A stretch of 47,037 nucleotides of DNA from an uncultured Faecalibacterium sp. (GTDB taxonomy: Bacteria > Bacillota > Clostridia > Oscillospirales > Ruminococcaceae): assembly GCA_934511465.1 (NCBI GenBank), contig CAKSWG010000015.1, positions 1 to 47,037 on the forward strand, in the 5' to 3' direction. Shown here piece after piece: positions 16,555 to 23,956 of the stretch. Position 1 is the stretch's first letter. Every line of letters begins with the position of its first letter. The notes under the pieces were generated by a model, which ran no database searches, was not told the DNA's origin, and was given only the letters and a program-made list of their open reading frames with translations. The position numbers and the translations under genes were made by a program.

Positions 16555-16785
16555 CCATTCAGAATTGCCGCCGCGTTCACTTTGGCAAATATCAGCGGAA
16601 GAATTATTTTAAATTTTGCGTTTGGAGCGACCGCGTTTGCGCAGCAATGAAAGCCCCAGTGGGGCTTTTAAGCGGCAGAGCGGTCTGCGTAAGCAGATGG
16701 AAGGGCTTTGCCCTGACAAGCTCTGCGGAGCGCTCCAAACGCATTTTCACGGGAGGGGTCGTAAAGGCACGCGGCATTTACCGCA
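16555..16785 (+). repeat. Structured intergenic repeat, copy 3 (forward, interrupted)
   Basis: Modules match the other copies: small hairpin ATTGCC/GGCAA (16564-16589), AGCGGAA, an AT stretch, then the long hairpin, and CATTTTCACGGGAGGGGTCGTAA. The long hairpin arms GCGTTTGGAGCG (16618-16629) and CGCTCCAAACGC (16731-16742) are separated by ~100 nt. The extra ~90 nt (16630-16719) are a string of hairpins, including AAAGCCCC/GGGGCTTT and CTGC-GTAA-GCAG. They match, in reverse, part of the composite element at 31840-31900 and 46740-46800. This fills the gap upstream of jetA. Confidence 0.75.
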
Positions 16786-16796
16786 ATCAAAACAGC

Positions 16797-16831
16797 AAAA
16801 AGGCCCCGGGGAGCGGGGTGCTCCACGGGGC
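16797..16831 (-). terminator. Terminator of the first lipoprotein gene
   Basis: GCCCCG...GGAGC pairs with GCTCC...CGGGGC, followed on the minus strand by a T-run, 13 nt after the stop codon. Its 28-nt core is repeated at 17593-17620. Confidence 0.8.
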
Positions 16832-16843
16832 AATAAAACTTTA

Positions 16844-17434
16844 TTAACTATTAGAGCTAGCTTCGCACTTTATGGCAATGCCAAGGTAAGTCTTGCCATT
16901 GACCGTATAGGTTGCAACACCGACAGCTTTCAGGGCAGAAGAATTTCCAGCAGAAGGGTCGCGTTTTGCATTCTCCAGCATATCATCCAGTTTTTTCTTG
17001 GATTCCTCGGTAACTTCCATCGGCTTTACATCTTTCAGTTCAGCTTTCGTAACCGGTTTCAGCCAGTCATTCGTATTATTCGGGTCAAATAAATACATCA
17101 CAAAACTAACAGGTTCTCCCTTTTCATTCATCTTGAGGTCAGAAACACACTGCATGTACTTGGCATTTTCGCCTTCACCCAGCGGCACACACGGAACATC
17201 TTTTGCTTCGATAACGCCATTTTCATTCGTTTTGGCCAGAGCCTCACGAACCTTGCTCTGCAGCTCGGCATTGTTGCTGTAGCTTGTGCCATTGGTAGTA
17301 TTCAGTAACTCCAGCACCTTGCTCTCGATCTCATTCGAGCTGCTTCCACCAGCGCCGCCACCGCACGCGGTGAGCATTGCCAGAACCATCACGCCGGCCA
17401 GAAGGGCGGCTGCAAAACGTTTGAACAGTTTCAT
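16844..17434 (-). CDS. Putative lipoprotein, 196 aa
   Basis: It begins with a basic end, a hydrophobic helix and the lipobox LTAC (cysteine at residue 24), followed by a glycine/serine linker, so it is exported and lipid-anchored. The mature part is charged, with a predicted alpha/beta domain ending VATYTVNGKTYLGIAIKCEAS. I recognise no family. GGAGG precedes the ATG. The same plan (LTAC/FTAC lipobox, poly-Gly linker, short domain ending in a beta strand pair) is seen in the lipoprotein at 18094-18603, which may be a distant relative. The gene is AT-richer than its surroundings. Its promoter spacer contains nine G residues. Confidence 0.75.
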   Translation of the reverse strand: MKLFKRFAAALLAGVMVLAMLTACGGGAGGSSSNEIESKVLELLNTTNGTSYSNNAELQSKVREALAKTNENGVIEAKDVPCVPLGEGENAKYMQCVSDLKMNEKGEPVSFVMYLFDPNNTNDWLKPVTKAELKDVKPMEVTEESKKKLDDMLENAKRDPSAGNSSALKAVGVATYTVNGKTYLGIAIKCEASSNS

Positions 17435-17503
17435 ATTGATGTTCCTCCAACTTTTTATTCCGGCAGTTTGGGCGGCCCCAAACCGCTTTACCTGCCTGAA
17501 TTC

Positions 17504-17533
17504 ATTTTATCCATACCCCCCCCCGCATGTCAA
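17504..17533 (-). promoter_or_regulatory. Promoter of the first lipoprotein gene with a nine-G spacer tract
   Basis: TTGACA (17528-17533) and TAAAAT (17504-17509) on the minus strand are separated by 18 bp that include an uninterrupted run of nine G. Slippage in the run would change the -35/-10 spacing around the 17-bp optimum. Confidence 0.7.
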
Positions 17534-17586
17534 CAGGCATATCGCCCAAATTCCGCAATTCTTTTTGGCAATTGTCCCCAAACACA

Positions 17587-17621
17587 ACAAAAGCCCCGGG
17601 GAGCGGGGTGCTCCACGGGGG
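17587..17621 (-). terminator. Second copy of the GCCCCGGGGAGC hairpin
   Basis: The hairpin at 17593-17620 is identical over its core to the one after the lipoprotein gene at 16797-16831. It is followed on the minus strand by TTTTG. It lies downstream of the toxin gene and could stop read-through from it. Confidence 0.6.
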
Positions 17622-17642
17622 ATTATGAAAGGTGCACTTTAC

Positions 17643-17671
17643 TTGACAAGCCTACCAAAAAGCACTATACT
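17643..17671 (+). promoter_or_regulatory. Promoter of the antisense antitoxin RNA
   Basis: TTGACA (17643-17648), 17-bp spacer, TATACT (17666-17671). There is no coding frame directly downstream; transcription reaches the terminator at 17731-17775. Confidence 0.8.
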
Positions 17672-17677
17672 ACAAAC

Positions 17678-17775
17678 AGAAAAGGTGCTGGCCGCATGGT
17701 CAGCTTCCTTCGGCTGAGATAATCAAAAAGAATGACCGCTCAGGGTTGGAAGTCTGGGGCGGTCATTTCTTTTTG
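17678..17775 (+). ncRNA. Putative type I antitoxin RNA (RatA/RNAII-like)
   Basis: A ~98-nt RNA is predicted from the promoter at 17643-17671 to a terminator with stem AATGACCGC.../...GCGGTCATT (17731-17767) and a T-run. Its 3' end overlaps the 3' end of the oppositely transcribed 33-aa toxin gene, the terminator being shared by both strands. A 5' hairpin (GCTGGCC/GGTCAGC) lies near the start. This layout is that of type I toxin-antitoxin loci in Firmicutes, in which the RNA pairs with the toxin mRNA. Confidence 0.65.
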
Positions 17776-17864
17776 CCGTTGGAAATTGTCCATGTAATCT
17801 GGAACGTGACATAAATTGCCCCGCCAATCAGCGAGAGCAGCAATACGACCTGTTCAAACGTCAT
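17763..17864 (-). CDS. Holin-like type I toxin peptide, 33 aa
   Basis: MTFEQVVLLLSLIGGAIYV is followed by a short amphipathic stretch and a lysine-rich end (NGKKK). One membrane helix flanked by MTxFE and KKK is the hallmark of the small putative holin-like toxins of Firmicutes (BsrG/TxpA/Fst-type membrane peptides). The ATG is preceded by AAAGGGGGG. The stop codon lies inside the bidirectional terminator shared with the antisense RNA. Its own promoter is not clear; a TTGACG lies upstream without a good -10. Such toxins depolarise the membrane when the antitoxin RNA is lost. Confidence 0.65.
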   Translation of the reverse strand: MTFEQVVLLLSLIGGAIYVTFQITWTISNGKKK

Positions 17865-17971
17865 GAATCATCCCCCCTTTCCGCTTTCGCGTCAAGGGGA
17901 AGCAAAAGAGATTTTCGTCCCCGCCGACGCGCAGCCGGAGGGAGCATGACCACCTGCGCTTGCAGACAGCA

Positions 17972-18010
17972 CCTTAACGCCGCCTTTGAAGGACGGCGTT
18001 TTTATTTTAA
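17972..18010 (+). terminator. Terminator-like hairpin
   Basis: AACGCCG and CGGCGTT pair around an 11-nt loop, followed by TTTTTATTTT on the plus strand. I see no convincing plus-strand gene ahead of it; a 25-codon frame from the ATG at 17946 behind GGAGGG would run through the hairpin. It may belong to a short RNA or leader of unknown role. Confidence 0.45.
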
Positions 18011-18040
18011 CACACTCCGCTAAACATTACAACACAAAAG

Positions 18041-18078
18041 CCCCGGAGGGCGGCCTTGCAGCCACGCTCCGGGGGAAA
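18041..18078 (-). terminator. Terminator of the second lipoprotein gene
   Basis: CCCCGGAG and CTCCGGGG pair with an internal GGCTGCAAGGCC-like segment, followed on the minus strand by CTTTTG. It lies just after the stop at 18094. Confidence 0.7.
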
Positions 18079-18093
18079 AAGGTGAGGAGTTTT

Positions 18094-18603
18094 TTACTTG
18101 TTGGGGTTATCGATCTGGAATGCTACTGCGATGTAGCTGTGAGTGCCGTCCGACCGGACAACAACGCCGAGCTTCGTCCAGCTGCCATTACCCTTTACGT
18201 CAACATTTGTTCCGGGCAATTCCCTGCCGACTTCTTCCTGAATCTTCGTCAGGATCTTATTCACAACAATGCCATAGTCATACAGTGCGGTCACCGTAAT
18301 GGTCAGGTATTCCTGATCCTTACCATCCACATGGACCTTGCAAACCAGCTTTGCGTCAAGGAACTCAAATCTGGAGTTCAGGTCCTTCTGCAGATATCCA
18401 TCCGCAACAGCCTGCAGGCTTTTATCGTTTTCTGTCACCTTGCTTGCCTGTGCCTCGCTCATGAAGTTCTTAAAGGCTTTCTCTTCATCCTCCGGCATTC
18501 TTTGACCAAAGCTGCCGCCGCCACCGCCGCCACAGGCAGTGAACAGGAGCATGGTCAGCGCGCCTGCCAGAAGCAGGGCAACGATCTTGGAAAGCTTCTT
18601 CAT
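18094..18603 (-). CDS. Putative lipoprotein, 169 aa
   Basis: Signal and lipobox FTAC (cysteine at residue 24) are followed by six glycines, so this is a lipid-anchored surface protein. The mature domain (about residues 45-165) contains a helical part (EKAFKNFMSEAQASKV) and a beta-rich part with YLTITVTALYDYGIVVNKILTKIQ and WTKLGVVVRSDGTHSYIAVAFQI. No family is recognised. GGAGG precedes the ATG. It resembles the 196-aa lipoprotein at 16844 in layout, with the toxin-antitoxin locus between them. Confidence 0.75.
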   Translation of the reverse strand: MKKLSKIVALLLAGALTMLLFTACGGGGGGSFGQRMPEDEEKAFKNFMSEAQASKVTENDKSLQAVADGYLQKDLNSRFEFLDAKLVCKVHVDGKDQEYLTITVTALYDYGIVVNKILTKIQEEVGRELPGTNVDVKGNGSWTKLGVVVRSDGTHSYIAVAFQIDNPNK

Positions 18604-18689
18604 AGGGTATCCCTCCAGTCTGATGATTTTGTGGATATGTTTCGCAGTTCAGAAGGCCGCGCCCCTTTCGGGGTGCTCCTCTTGCCTTG

Positions 18690-18719
18690 ATTATATCCAA
18701 CTGGAGTCGGAATTGTCAA
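18690..18719 (-). promoter_or_regulatory. Promoter of the second lipoprotein gene
   Basis: TTGACA (18714-18719) and TATAAT (18690-18695) on the minus strand with an 18-bp spacer. The 5' UTR contains a CCCC/GGGG hairpin (GCACCCCGAAAGGGGCGC). Confidence 0.75.
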
Positions 18720-18893
18720 TGGGGAAGTTTCCCAAAAACAGGAAGGCTTCTTCGTGAAAAAGGCACGAAAACAGGTGCTATTTGTTGCAGTATTGTAATT
18801 GTTGTACCGGACTTCGCAAAGAATCTTTGCCGTCTGACATTTCCTGCCAGACGCCGGAGACGGAGCCCTGTTTTTGCGGCAGGGGCAGGCCGC

Positions 18894-20141
18894 TTAAATT
18901 TGGACGGATGTTGTGGGCTGGGCACTGCCGCCGCGGCTCCCCAGACGGTACTTGAAATCCCCGTAGCCAAAGTGCGCCAGACGCCGGAGCGTCCCATCCG
19001 CGCACAGCTGCCAGATGTCCGGCAGGGGCATCCCGTTGAAGGTGTTGTTCTTGCAGGTGGAATAGATGGCCATATCGCCAAAGATGAGCCGCTGTCCCTC
19101 GGTGAGGGGGGCGGCAAAGCTGTAATCGCCGATCACATCTCCCGCAAGGCAGGTGGGCCCACCCAGACGGACGGTGCAGGGCTTCTCCCCCGGTTCGCCC
19201 GCGTCCAGCAGCGGCGGGCGGTAGGGCATCTCGATGACGTCCGGCGTGTGGCAGGCGGCAGACAGATCCAGAATGGCAAGGCCGGTGTCGCCGTTTTGCA
19301 AAGTGTCCAGCACGGTAGTGACCAGATAGCCCGCGTTCAGCGCCCACGCCTCGCCCGGTTCCAGATACACCTGCACGCCGTATTTTTCCTGCGCCCCGGT
19401 GATGCACTTTTCCAGCAGGGGCAGGTCGTAGTCCGGGCGGGTGATGTGGTGCCCGCCGCCGAAATTGAGCCACTTCATGCGGGGCAGAAGATCGCCGAAG
19501 GCGGCTTCCACTGCCGGGAGCGTCTCGGCCAGCGCATCGGCGTTCTGTTCGCACAGGGTGTGGAAGTGCAGGCCGTCCAGCAGGGTGGGCAGCTCCGGGT
19601 GCTGCTGCACAGCGGCATCCCACTGGGCGCGGGTGGTGCCAAGGCGGCTGCCCGGGGCGCAGGGGTCATAGATCTCATGGCCGTCCTGCGTGGAGTGCTG
19701 CGGATTGATGCGCAGGCCCACGCTTTTGCCTGCCGCCTTTGCCGCCGGGCCGAACTTTGCCAGCTGGCTGGGCGAGTTGAACACGATGTGGTCGGCGTAC
19801 TGCAGCAGCTCCGGGAACTCGTCTGCCCGGTAGGCCGCGCAGAACACATGGTTCTCCTTCTCCGGCAGCTCCTCCCGGCCAAGGCGGCTTTCGTACAGGC
19901 CGCTGGCTTCGGTGCCTGCCAGATAGGGTGCCAGCACCGGGTAGAGATCAAAGTTGGAAAAGGCCTTCTGCGCCAGCAGAATGCGGCAGCCGGTGCGCTG
20001 CTGCACCCCCAGCAGAATTTCGCCGTTGCGGCGCAGCTGTGCTTCGTCCAGCAGATAGCAGGGCGTGGGCAGAGAGGCCAGCGCTTCGTCCGTCAGGTTT
20101 GCAAGGCCCGCAAAGGGCGGGCGGCTGTCGTGCACCTGCAT
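18894..20141 (-). CDS. nspC: Carboxynorspermidine/carboxyspermidine decarboxylase
   Basis: 415 residues with the alanine-racemase-fold decarboxylase layout. The PLP lysine K59 is in LLAQKAFSNF, a glycine-rich phosphate loop NFGGGHH is mid-protein, and EPGEA and the C-terminal AACHTPDVIEMPYRPP are diagnostic of NspC. It removes CO2 from carboxy(nor)spermidine to give (nor)spermidine. Its ATG overlaps the synthase stop by 1 nt (TGATG), so the two are coupled. The lysine-to-product pair is complete here. No clear T-tailed terminator was seen downstream (18720-18893). Confidence 0.92.
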   Translation of the reverse strand: MQVHDSRPPFAGLANLTDEALASLPTPCYLLDEAQLRRNGEILLGVQQRTGCRILLAQKAFSNFDLYPVLAPYLAGTEASGLYESRLGREELPEKENHVFCAAYRADEFPELLQYADHIVFNSPSQLAKFGPAAKAAGKSVGLRINPQHSTQDGHEIYDPCAPGSRLGTTRAQWDAAVQQHPELPTLLDGLHFHTLCEQNADALAETLPAVEAAFGDLLPRMKWLNFGGGHHITRPDYDLPLLEKCITGAQEKYGVQVYLEPGEAWALNAGYLVTTVLDTLQNGDTGLAILDLSAACHTPDVIEMPYRPPLLDAGEPGEKPCTVRLGGPTCLAGDVIGDYSFAAPLTEGQRLIFGDMAIYSTCKNNTFNGMPLPDIWQLCADGTLRRLAHFGYGDFKYRLGSRGGSAQPTTSVQI

Positions 20142-21400
20142 CAGTCCACCAGAGCCGGGCTGTGGCTCTCGGAACGGGGCAGGCCGTACTTGTCCAGAGC
20201 GTCCAGATACGGGTCCGGATCAAACTCTTCCACGGTGTGCACGCCCTTGGTGGTCCACTTGCCGGTGAGCAGCATCAGTGCGCCGCACATGGCAGGCACG
20301 CCGGTGGTGTAGCTGATGGCCTGAGAGCCCACTTCTTTGTAGCACTCCTGATGGTCGCAGACGTTGTAGATGTAGTAGGTCTTTTCCTTGCCGTCCTTTT
20401 TGCCGGTGAAGATGCAGCCGATGTTGGTCTTGCCCTTGGTGCGGGGGCCGAGGCTGGCGGGGTCCGGCAGGAGCGCTTTCAGGAACTGGATGGGCACGAT
20501 CTCCTGACCATTGAAGTTGACCGGGGTGGTGGACAGCATGCCCACATCTTCCAGACAGCGCATGTGGTCGAGGTAGCTCTGGCCGAAGGTCATGAAGAAG
20601 CGGATGCGCTTTGCCTCCGGGATGTTCTTGGCAAGGGACTCGATCTCCTCGTGGTGCAGCAGGTACATATCCTTGTCGCCCACCTGATCGAAGTTGTACT
20701 CCCGCTTGATGCTCATGGCCGGGATCTCCACCCAGTGGCCGTTCTCCCAGTAGCTGCCGGGAGCAGACACCTCGCGCAGGTTGATCTCCGGGTTAAAGTT
20801 GGTGGCAAAGGCATAGCCGTGGTCGCCGCCGTTGCAGTCCAGAATGTCGATGGTGTCAATGGTGTCGAACTCGTGCTTCTTGGCGTAGGCGCAGTAAGCC
20901 TGGGTCACGCCCGGGTCGAAGCCGCTGCCCAGCAGGGCGGTCAGACCGGCTTCCTCGAACTTCTTGGCGTAGGCCCACTGCCAGCTGTAATCAAAGTAGG
21001 CAGAGAAACCGGCCTCCTTGCAGCGCTTCTCGTAGATGGCGCGCCACTCCGGGTCATCGGTGTTCTCCGGCTCGTAGTTGGCGGTATCCATGTAGTTGAC
21101 GCCGCAGGCAAGGCAGGCGTCCATGATGGTCAGGTCCTGATAGGGCAGGGCGATGTTCATTACGAGGTCGGGCTGATACGCCTTGATGAGGGCGATCACC
21201 TCTTCCACCTTGTCGGCGTCCACCTGTGCAGTGGTGATCTTGGTGGCAGTCTTGGGAGCCAGCTCTGCGGCCAGCTTGTCGCACTTGGACTTGGTACGGC
21301 TGGCGATGCAGATCTCGGTGAACACCTCGGGCACCTGACAGCACTTGTGGATGGCAACGGAGGCCACGCCGCCGCAGCCGATGATCAGAACTTTGCTCAT
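20141..21400 (-). CDS. Carboxynorspermidine/carboxyspermidine synthase (saccharopine dehydrogenase family)
   Basis: 419 residues. The Rossmann start MSKVLIIGCGGVASVAIHKC and ICIASRTKSKCDKL are typical of CANSDH. The dinucleotide domain is followed by SYWENGHWVEIPAMSIKREYNF and FMTFGQSYLDHM. The enzyme condenses putrescine or diaminopropane with aspartate semialdehyde using NADPH. The ATG at 21400 follows AAAGGAG; the extension to 21439 is rejected. It is followed without gap by nspC and preceded by a 150-bp interval holding a GAGCTCCCC-type repeat after speE. Confidence 0.92.
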   Translation of the reverse strand: MSKVLIIGCGGVASVAIHKCCQVPEVFTEICIASRTKSKCDKLAAELAPKTATKITTAQVDADKVEEVIALIKAYQPDLVMNIALPYQDLTIMDACLACGVNYMDTANYEPENTDDPEWRAIYEKRCKEAGFSAYFDYSWQWAYAKKFEEAGLTALLGSGFDPGVTQAYCAYAKKHEFDTIDTIDILDCNGGDHGYAFATNFNPEINLREVSAPGSYWENGHWVEIPAMSIKREYNFDQVGDKDMYLLHHEEIESLAKNIPEAKRIRFFMTFGQSYLDHMRCLEDVGMLSTTPVNFNGQEIVPIQFLKALLPDPASLGPRTKGKTNIGCIFTGKKDGKEKTYYIYNVCDHQECYKEVGSQAISYTTGVPAMCGALMLLTGKWTTKGVHTVEEFDPDPYLDALDKYGLPRSESHSPALVD

Positions 21401-21425
21401 TGTGATATCTCCTTTACTGGTTTGG

Positions 21426-21478
21426 ACCCTCTCAGTCATCGCTGCGCGATGCCAGCTCCCCCGAGAGGGGGAGCTTTT
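21426..21478 (+). repeat. CCCTCTCAGTC-type hairpin repeat, copy 1
   Basis: ACCCTCTCAGTC, then the hairpin CATCGC/GCGATG, CAGCTC and a second hairpin AGCTCCCCC/GGGGGAGCT. Similar units lie at 25197-25247 and, reversed, at 46430-46474. It sits inside the polyamine operon between speE and the carboxyspermidine synthase gene. Confidence 0.7.
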
Positions 21479-21550
21479 ACTTCTTGAGGGAAAAGTATTC
21501 TTCTCTTGAATGATATTCTTGATCGCGATCGCTTTGAATCTGAGAGGTTT

Positions 21551-22402
21551 TTACTCCACTTCTTCCAGCATCTGTTCCAGAAATGCCGGCAGGTAAAATG
21601 CACCCACATGCAGCTTGGTGGTGTAGTAGCGGGTGCGCATATTCAGGGCCTTCCATGCCGCCGCATCCAGATCATCGATGGGATGATACTTCTTGCTTGC
21701 AAAGCCGAACAGCCAGTAGCCCGCGGCAAAGGTGGGGATGTGGGCCTGATACACCCGGCTGATGGGGAAGGTGCTGGCAATGCGCTTGTGGCTGCGCTGC
21801 ATGGCGCTGGCGTCCTCGGCGTAGAAGGGGCTGCCCTGCTGGTTGACCATGATGCCGTCCTCTTTCAGGGCGTTGAAGCAGCTGCCGTAGAACTCGCGGG
21901 TGAACAGGCCCTCGGAGGGGCCGAAGGGGTCGGAGGAGTCCACGATGATGAGGTCGTACTCCTCCTCGCAGCGGCGGATGTACTTGAGGGCATTCTCAAA
22001 GTAGATGTGCACCCGGCGGTCATCCATGCGGCAGGCATTGCCGGGCAGGTAGGCGCGGCAGGCTTCCACCACCTGCGGGTCCATCTCCACAAGGTCGATG
22101 CGCTCCACCCGGTCGTAGCGGGTCAGCTCCCGCACCACGCCGCCGTCACCGGCACCGATGACAAGGATATCCTTGGCCTCCCGGTGCACCGCCATGGGCA
22201 CGTGCACGATCATTTCATCGTAGATGAACTCGTCCCGCTCGGTCAGCATCACGTTGCCGTCCAGCGTGAGCACCCGGCCAAACTCCGGGGTCTCAAAGAT
22301 GTCGATACGCTGGTAATCGCTCTGCCGGGAATAGAGCTGTTTGTTCACCCGGATGCTGTGCTTTACGTCCGGGGTGTGAAACTCCGAAAACCAAAATTCC
22401 AT
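21551..22402 (-). CDS. speE: Polyamine aminopropyltransferase (spermidine synthase)
   Basis: 283 residues, full length. The decarboxylated-SAM site motif GAGDGG is at 83-88, LVEMDPQVVEACR follows, and the catalytic region VDSSDPFGPSEGLF contains the conserved aspartates. Upstream YQRIDIFETPEFGRVLTLDG is the usual N-terminal beta domain. SpeE transfers an aminopropyl group from decarboxylated SAM to putrescine. GGAGGG precedes the ATG. It starts 13 nt after the decarboxylase stop, so the operon encodes a second spermidine route beside the carboxyspermidine pair. No SAM decarboxylase is in the window. Confidence 0.94.
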   Translation of the reverse strand: MEFWFSEFHTPDVKHSIRVNKQLYSRQSDYQRIDIFETPEFGRVLTLDGNVMLTERDEFIYDEMIVHVPMAVHREAKDILVIGAGDGGVVRELTRYDRVERIDLVEMDPQVVEACRAYLPGNACRMDDRRVHIYFENALKYIRRCEEEYDLIIVDSSDPFGPSEGLFTREFYGSCFNALKEDGIMVNQQGSPFYAEDASAMQRSHKRIASTFPISRVYQAHIPTFAAGYWLFGFASKKYHPIDDLDAAAWKALNMRTRYYTTKLHVGAFYLPAFLEQMLEEVE

Positions 22403-22415
22403 CTGCGTTCCCTCC

Positions 22416-23873
22416 TTATGCCAGAACGTTCAGCCGCTCGATGTCCGGGTCCTCGGGGCCGGTCATGCTGCAGCCCTTGGCCTTGGCGTACTCGATGTAG
22501 TTCAGGATCTCCTTTGTGATGCGCTCGCCGGGGGCCAGAATGGGGATACCCGGCGGGTAGCACATGACGAACTCGCTGCACACCATGCCCTCGGTCTCCC
22601 GGAGGGGCAGGCTCTTTTTGGGGGCGTAGAAAGCCTCCTGCGGGCTGGCGGCCACAACGGGGTCGATGTATTCCTGACTCAGCAGGCCGGAGCCGTCGGT
22701 CTGGTAGCGGCGCTTGATCTCGGCCAGTGCGCTGACCAGACGCTCCACCTCCTGCGGGCGGTCGCCGATGGAAAGATAGGCAAGGATGTTGCCGATATCG
22801 CCGAACTCGATCTGGATGTCGTACTCGTCCCGCAGGATGTCGTAGACCTCGATGCCCGCAAGGCCGATGTCCAGCGTGTGGACGCTGAGCTTGGTGGTGT
22901 CAAAGTCAAAGACGGAGTTGCCGTTGCACAGCTCCTTGCCAAAGGCGTAGTAGCCGCCCACGGCGTTGATCTCCTCGCGGGCATACTCGGCCATGTCTGC
23001 CACCTGATGGAACACCTGCCGGCCCCGCAAAGCAAGGTTGCGGCGGGAGATATCCAGACTGGACATGAGCAGGTAGCTGCCGGAGGTGGTCTGGGTCAGG
23101 TTGATGATCTGGCGCACATAGCCCGGGTGCACGTTGGGGCCGATGAGCAGCAGGCTGGACTGGGTCAGGCTGCCGCCGCTCTTGTGCATGGAAACGGAAG
23201 CCATATCCGCGCCCGCCGCCATGGCAGACACCGGCAGGCCGCCGCCGAAGTAGAAGTGGGTGCCGTGGGCTTCGTCCGCAAGGCAGAGCATCCCGGCGTC
23301 GTGGGCCATCTTGACGATGGCGCGCAGGTCGGAGCAGATGCCGTAGTAGGTGGGGTTGTTCACCAGCACGGCCACCGCATTGGGGTGCTCCCGGATGGCC
23401 TTTTCCACCTGTTCCCGCTTCATGCCCAGCGAAATGCCAAGGCGCTTGTCCACCTCGGGGTTCACATACACCGGCACCGCGCCGCACAGCACCAGCGCGT
23501 TCAGCACGCTGCGGTGCACGTTGCGGGGCAGGATGATCTCATCGCCCCGCTTGCAGGCGGTGAGCACCATGCTCTGCACGCTGCTGGTGGTACCGCCCAC
23601 CATGAGGAAGGCGTGGGCAGCGCCAAAGGCGTCTGCGGCCAGCTCCTCTGCTTCCCGGATGACCGATACCGGGTGGCAGAGATTATCCAGCGGCTTCATG
23701 CTGTTCACGTCCACGCCCACGCACTGCTGGCCCAGAAAGGCCGTCAGCTCCGGGTTGCCGCGGCCCCGCTTGTGTCCGGGCACATCAAAGGGCACCACCC
23801 GCATCTTCCGGAACCGCTCCAGCGCCTCGTAAATGGGGGCGCGGTTCTGGTTGAGCTTTTGTTTTTTGTTCAT
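22416..23873 (-). CDS. speA: Orn/Lys/Arg decarboxylase family protein (biosynthetic arginine decarboxylase type)
   Basis: 485 residues of the PLP fold type I family, the short form found in Firmicutes. The N-terminus APIYEALERFRKMRVVPFDVPGHK is diagnostic, the PLP lysine is K231 in SMHKSGGSLTQSS and the cofactor aspartate lies in LADEAHG. The C-terminal PPGIPILAPGE is the family signature. Specificity for arginine rather than lysine or ornithine is inferred from the polyamine operon. The ATG at 23873 follows GAGGTGG; the frame stays open to 24047 but that part runs through a terminator. It is the first structural gene of speA-speE-synthase-nspC. Confidence 0.88.
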   Translation of the reverse strand: MNKKQKLNQNRAPIYEALERFRKMRVVPFDVPGHKRGRGNPELTAFLGQQCVGVDVNSMKPLDNLCHPVSVIREAEELAADAFGAAHAFLMVGGTTSSVQSMVLTACKRGDEIILPRNVHRSVLNALVLCGAVPVYVNPEVDKRLGISLGMKREQVEKAIREHPNAVAVLVNNPTYYGICSDLRAIVKMAHDAGMLCLADEAHGTHFYFGGGLPVSAMAAGADMASVSMHKSGGSLTQSSLLLIGPNVHPGYVRQIINLTQTTSGSYLLMSSLDISRRNLALRGRQVFHQVADMAEYAREEINAVGGYYAFGKELCNGNSVFDFDTTKLSVHTLDIGLAGIEVYDILRDEYDIQIEFGDIGNILAYLSIGDRPQEVERLVSALAEIKRRYQTDGSGLLSQEYIDPVVAASPQEAFYAPKKSLPLRETEGMVCSEFVMCYPPGIPILAPGERITKEILNYIEYAKAKGCSMTGPEDPDIERLNVLA

Positions 23874-23905
23874 CCATTCCACCTCTTTTTTACGACCCGG
23901 CACAC

Positions 23906-23956
23906 AAAAAAACACGGGCCGGCTGAACAGCACAAAGACCGTTCTGCTGACCCGTG
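23906..23956 (-). terminator. Attenuator terminator in the speA leader
   Basis: CACGGG...GC.GAAC pairs with GTTC.GC...CCCGTG on the minus strand, followed by seven T residues, and ends about 30 nt before the speA start codon, inside the operon leader. It must be bypassed for the polyamine genes to be expressed. Confidence 0.75.

Noticed and set aside
17946..18023. 25-codon plus-strand peptide beginning MTTCACRQH
   Set aside because: It has GGAGGG upstream, but its coding part runs through a terminator-like hairpin and no promoter or relative is known.
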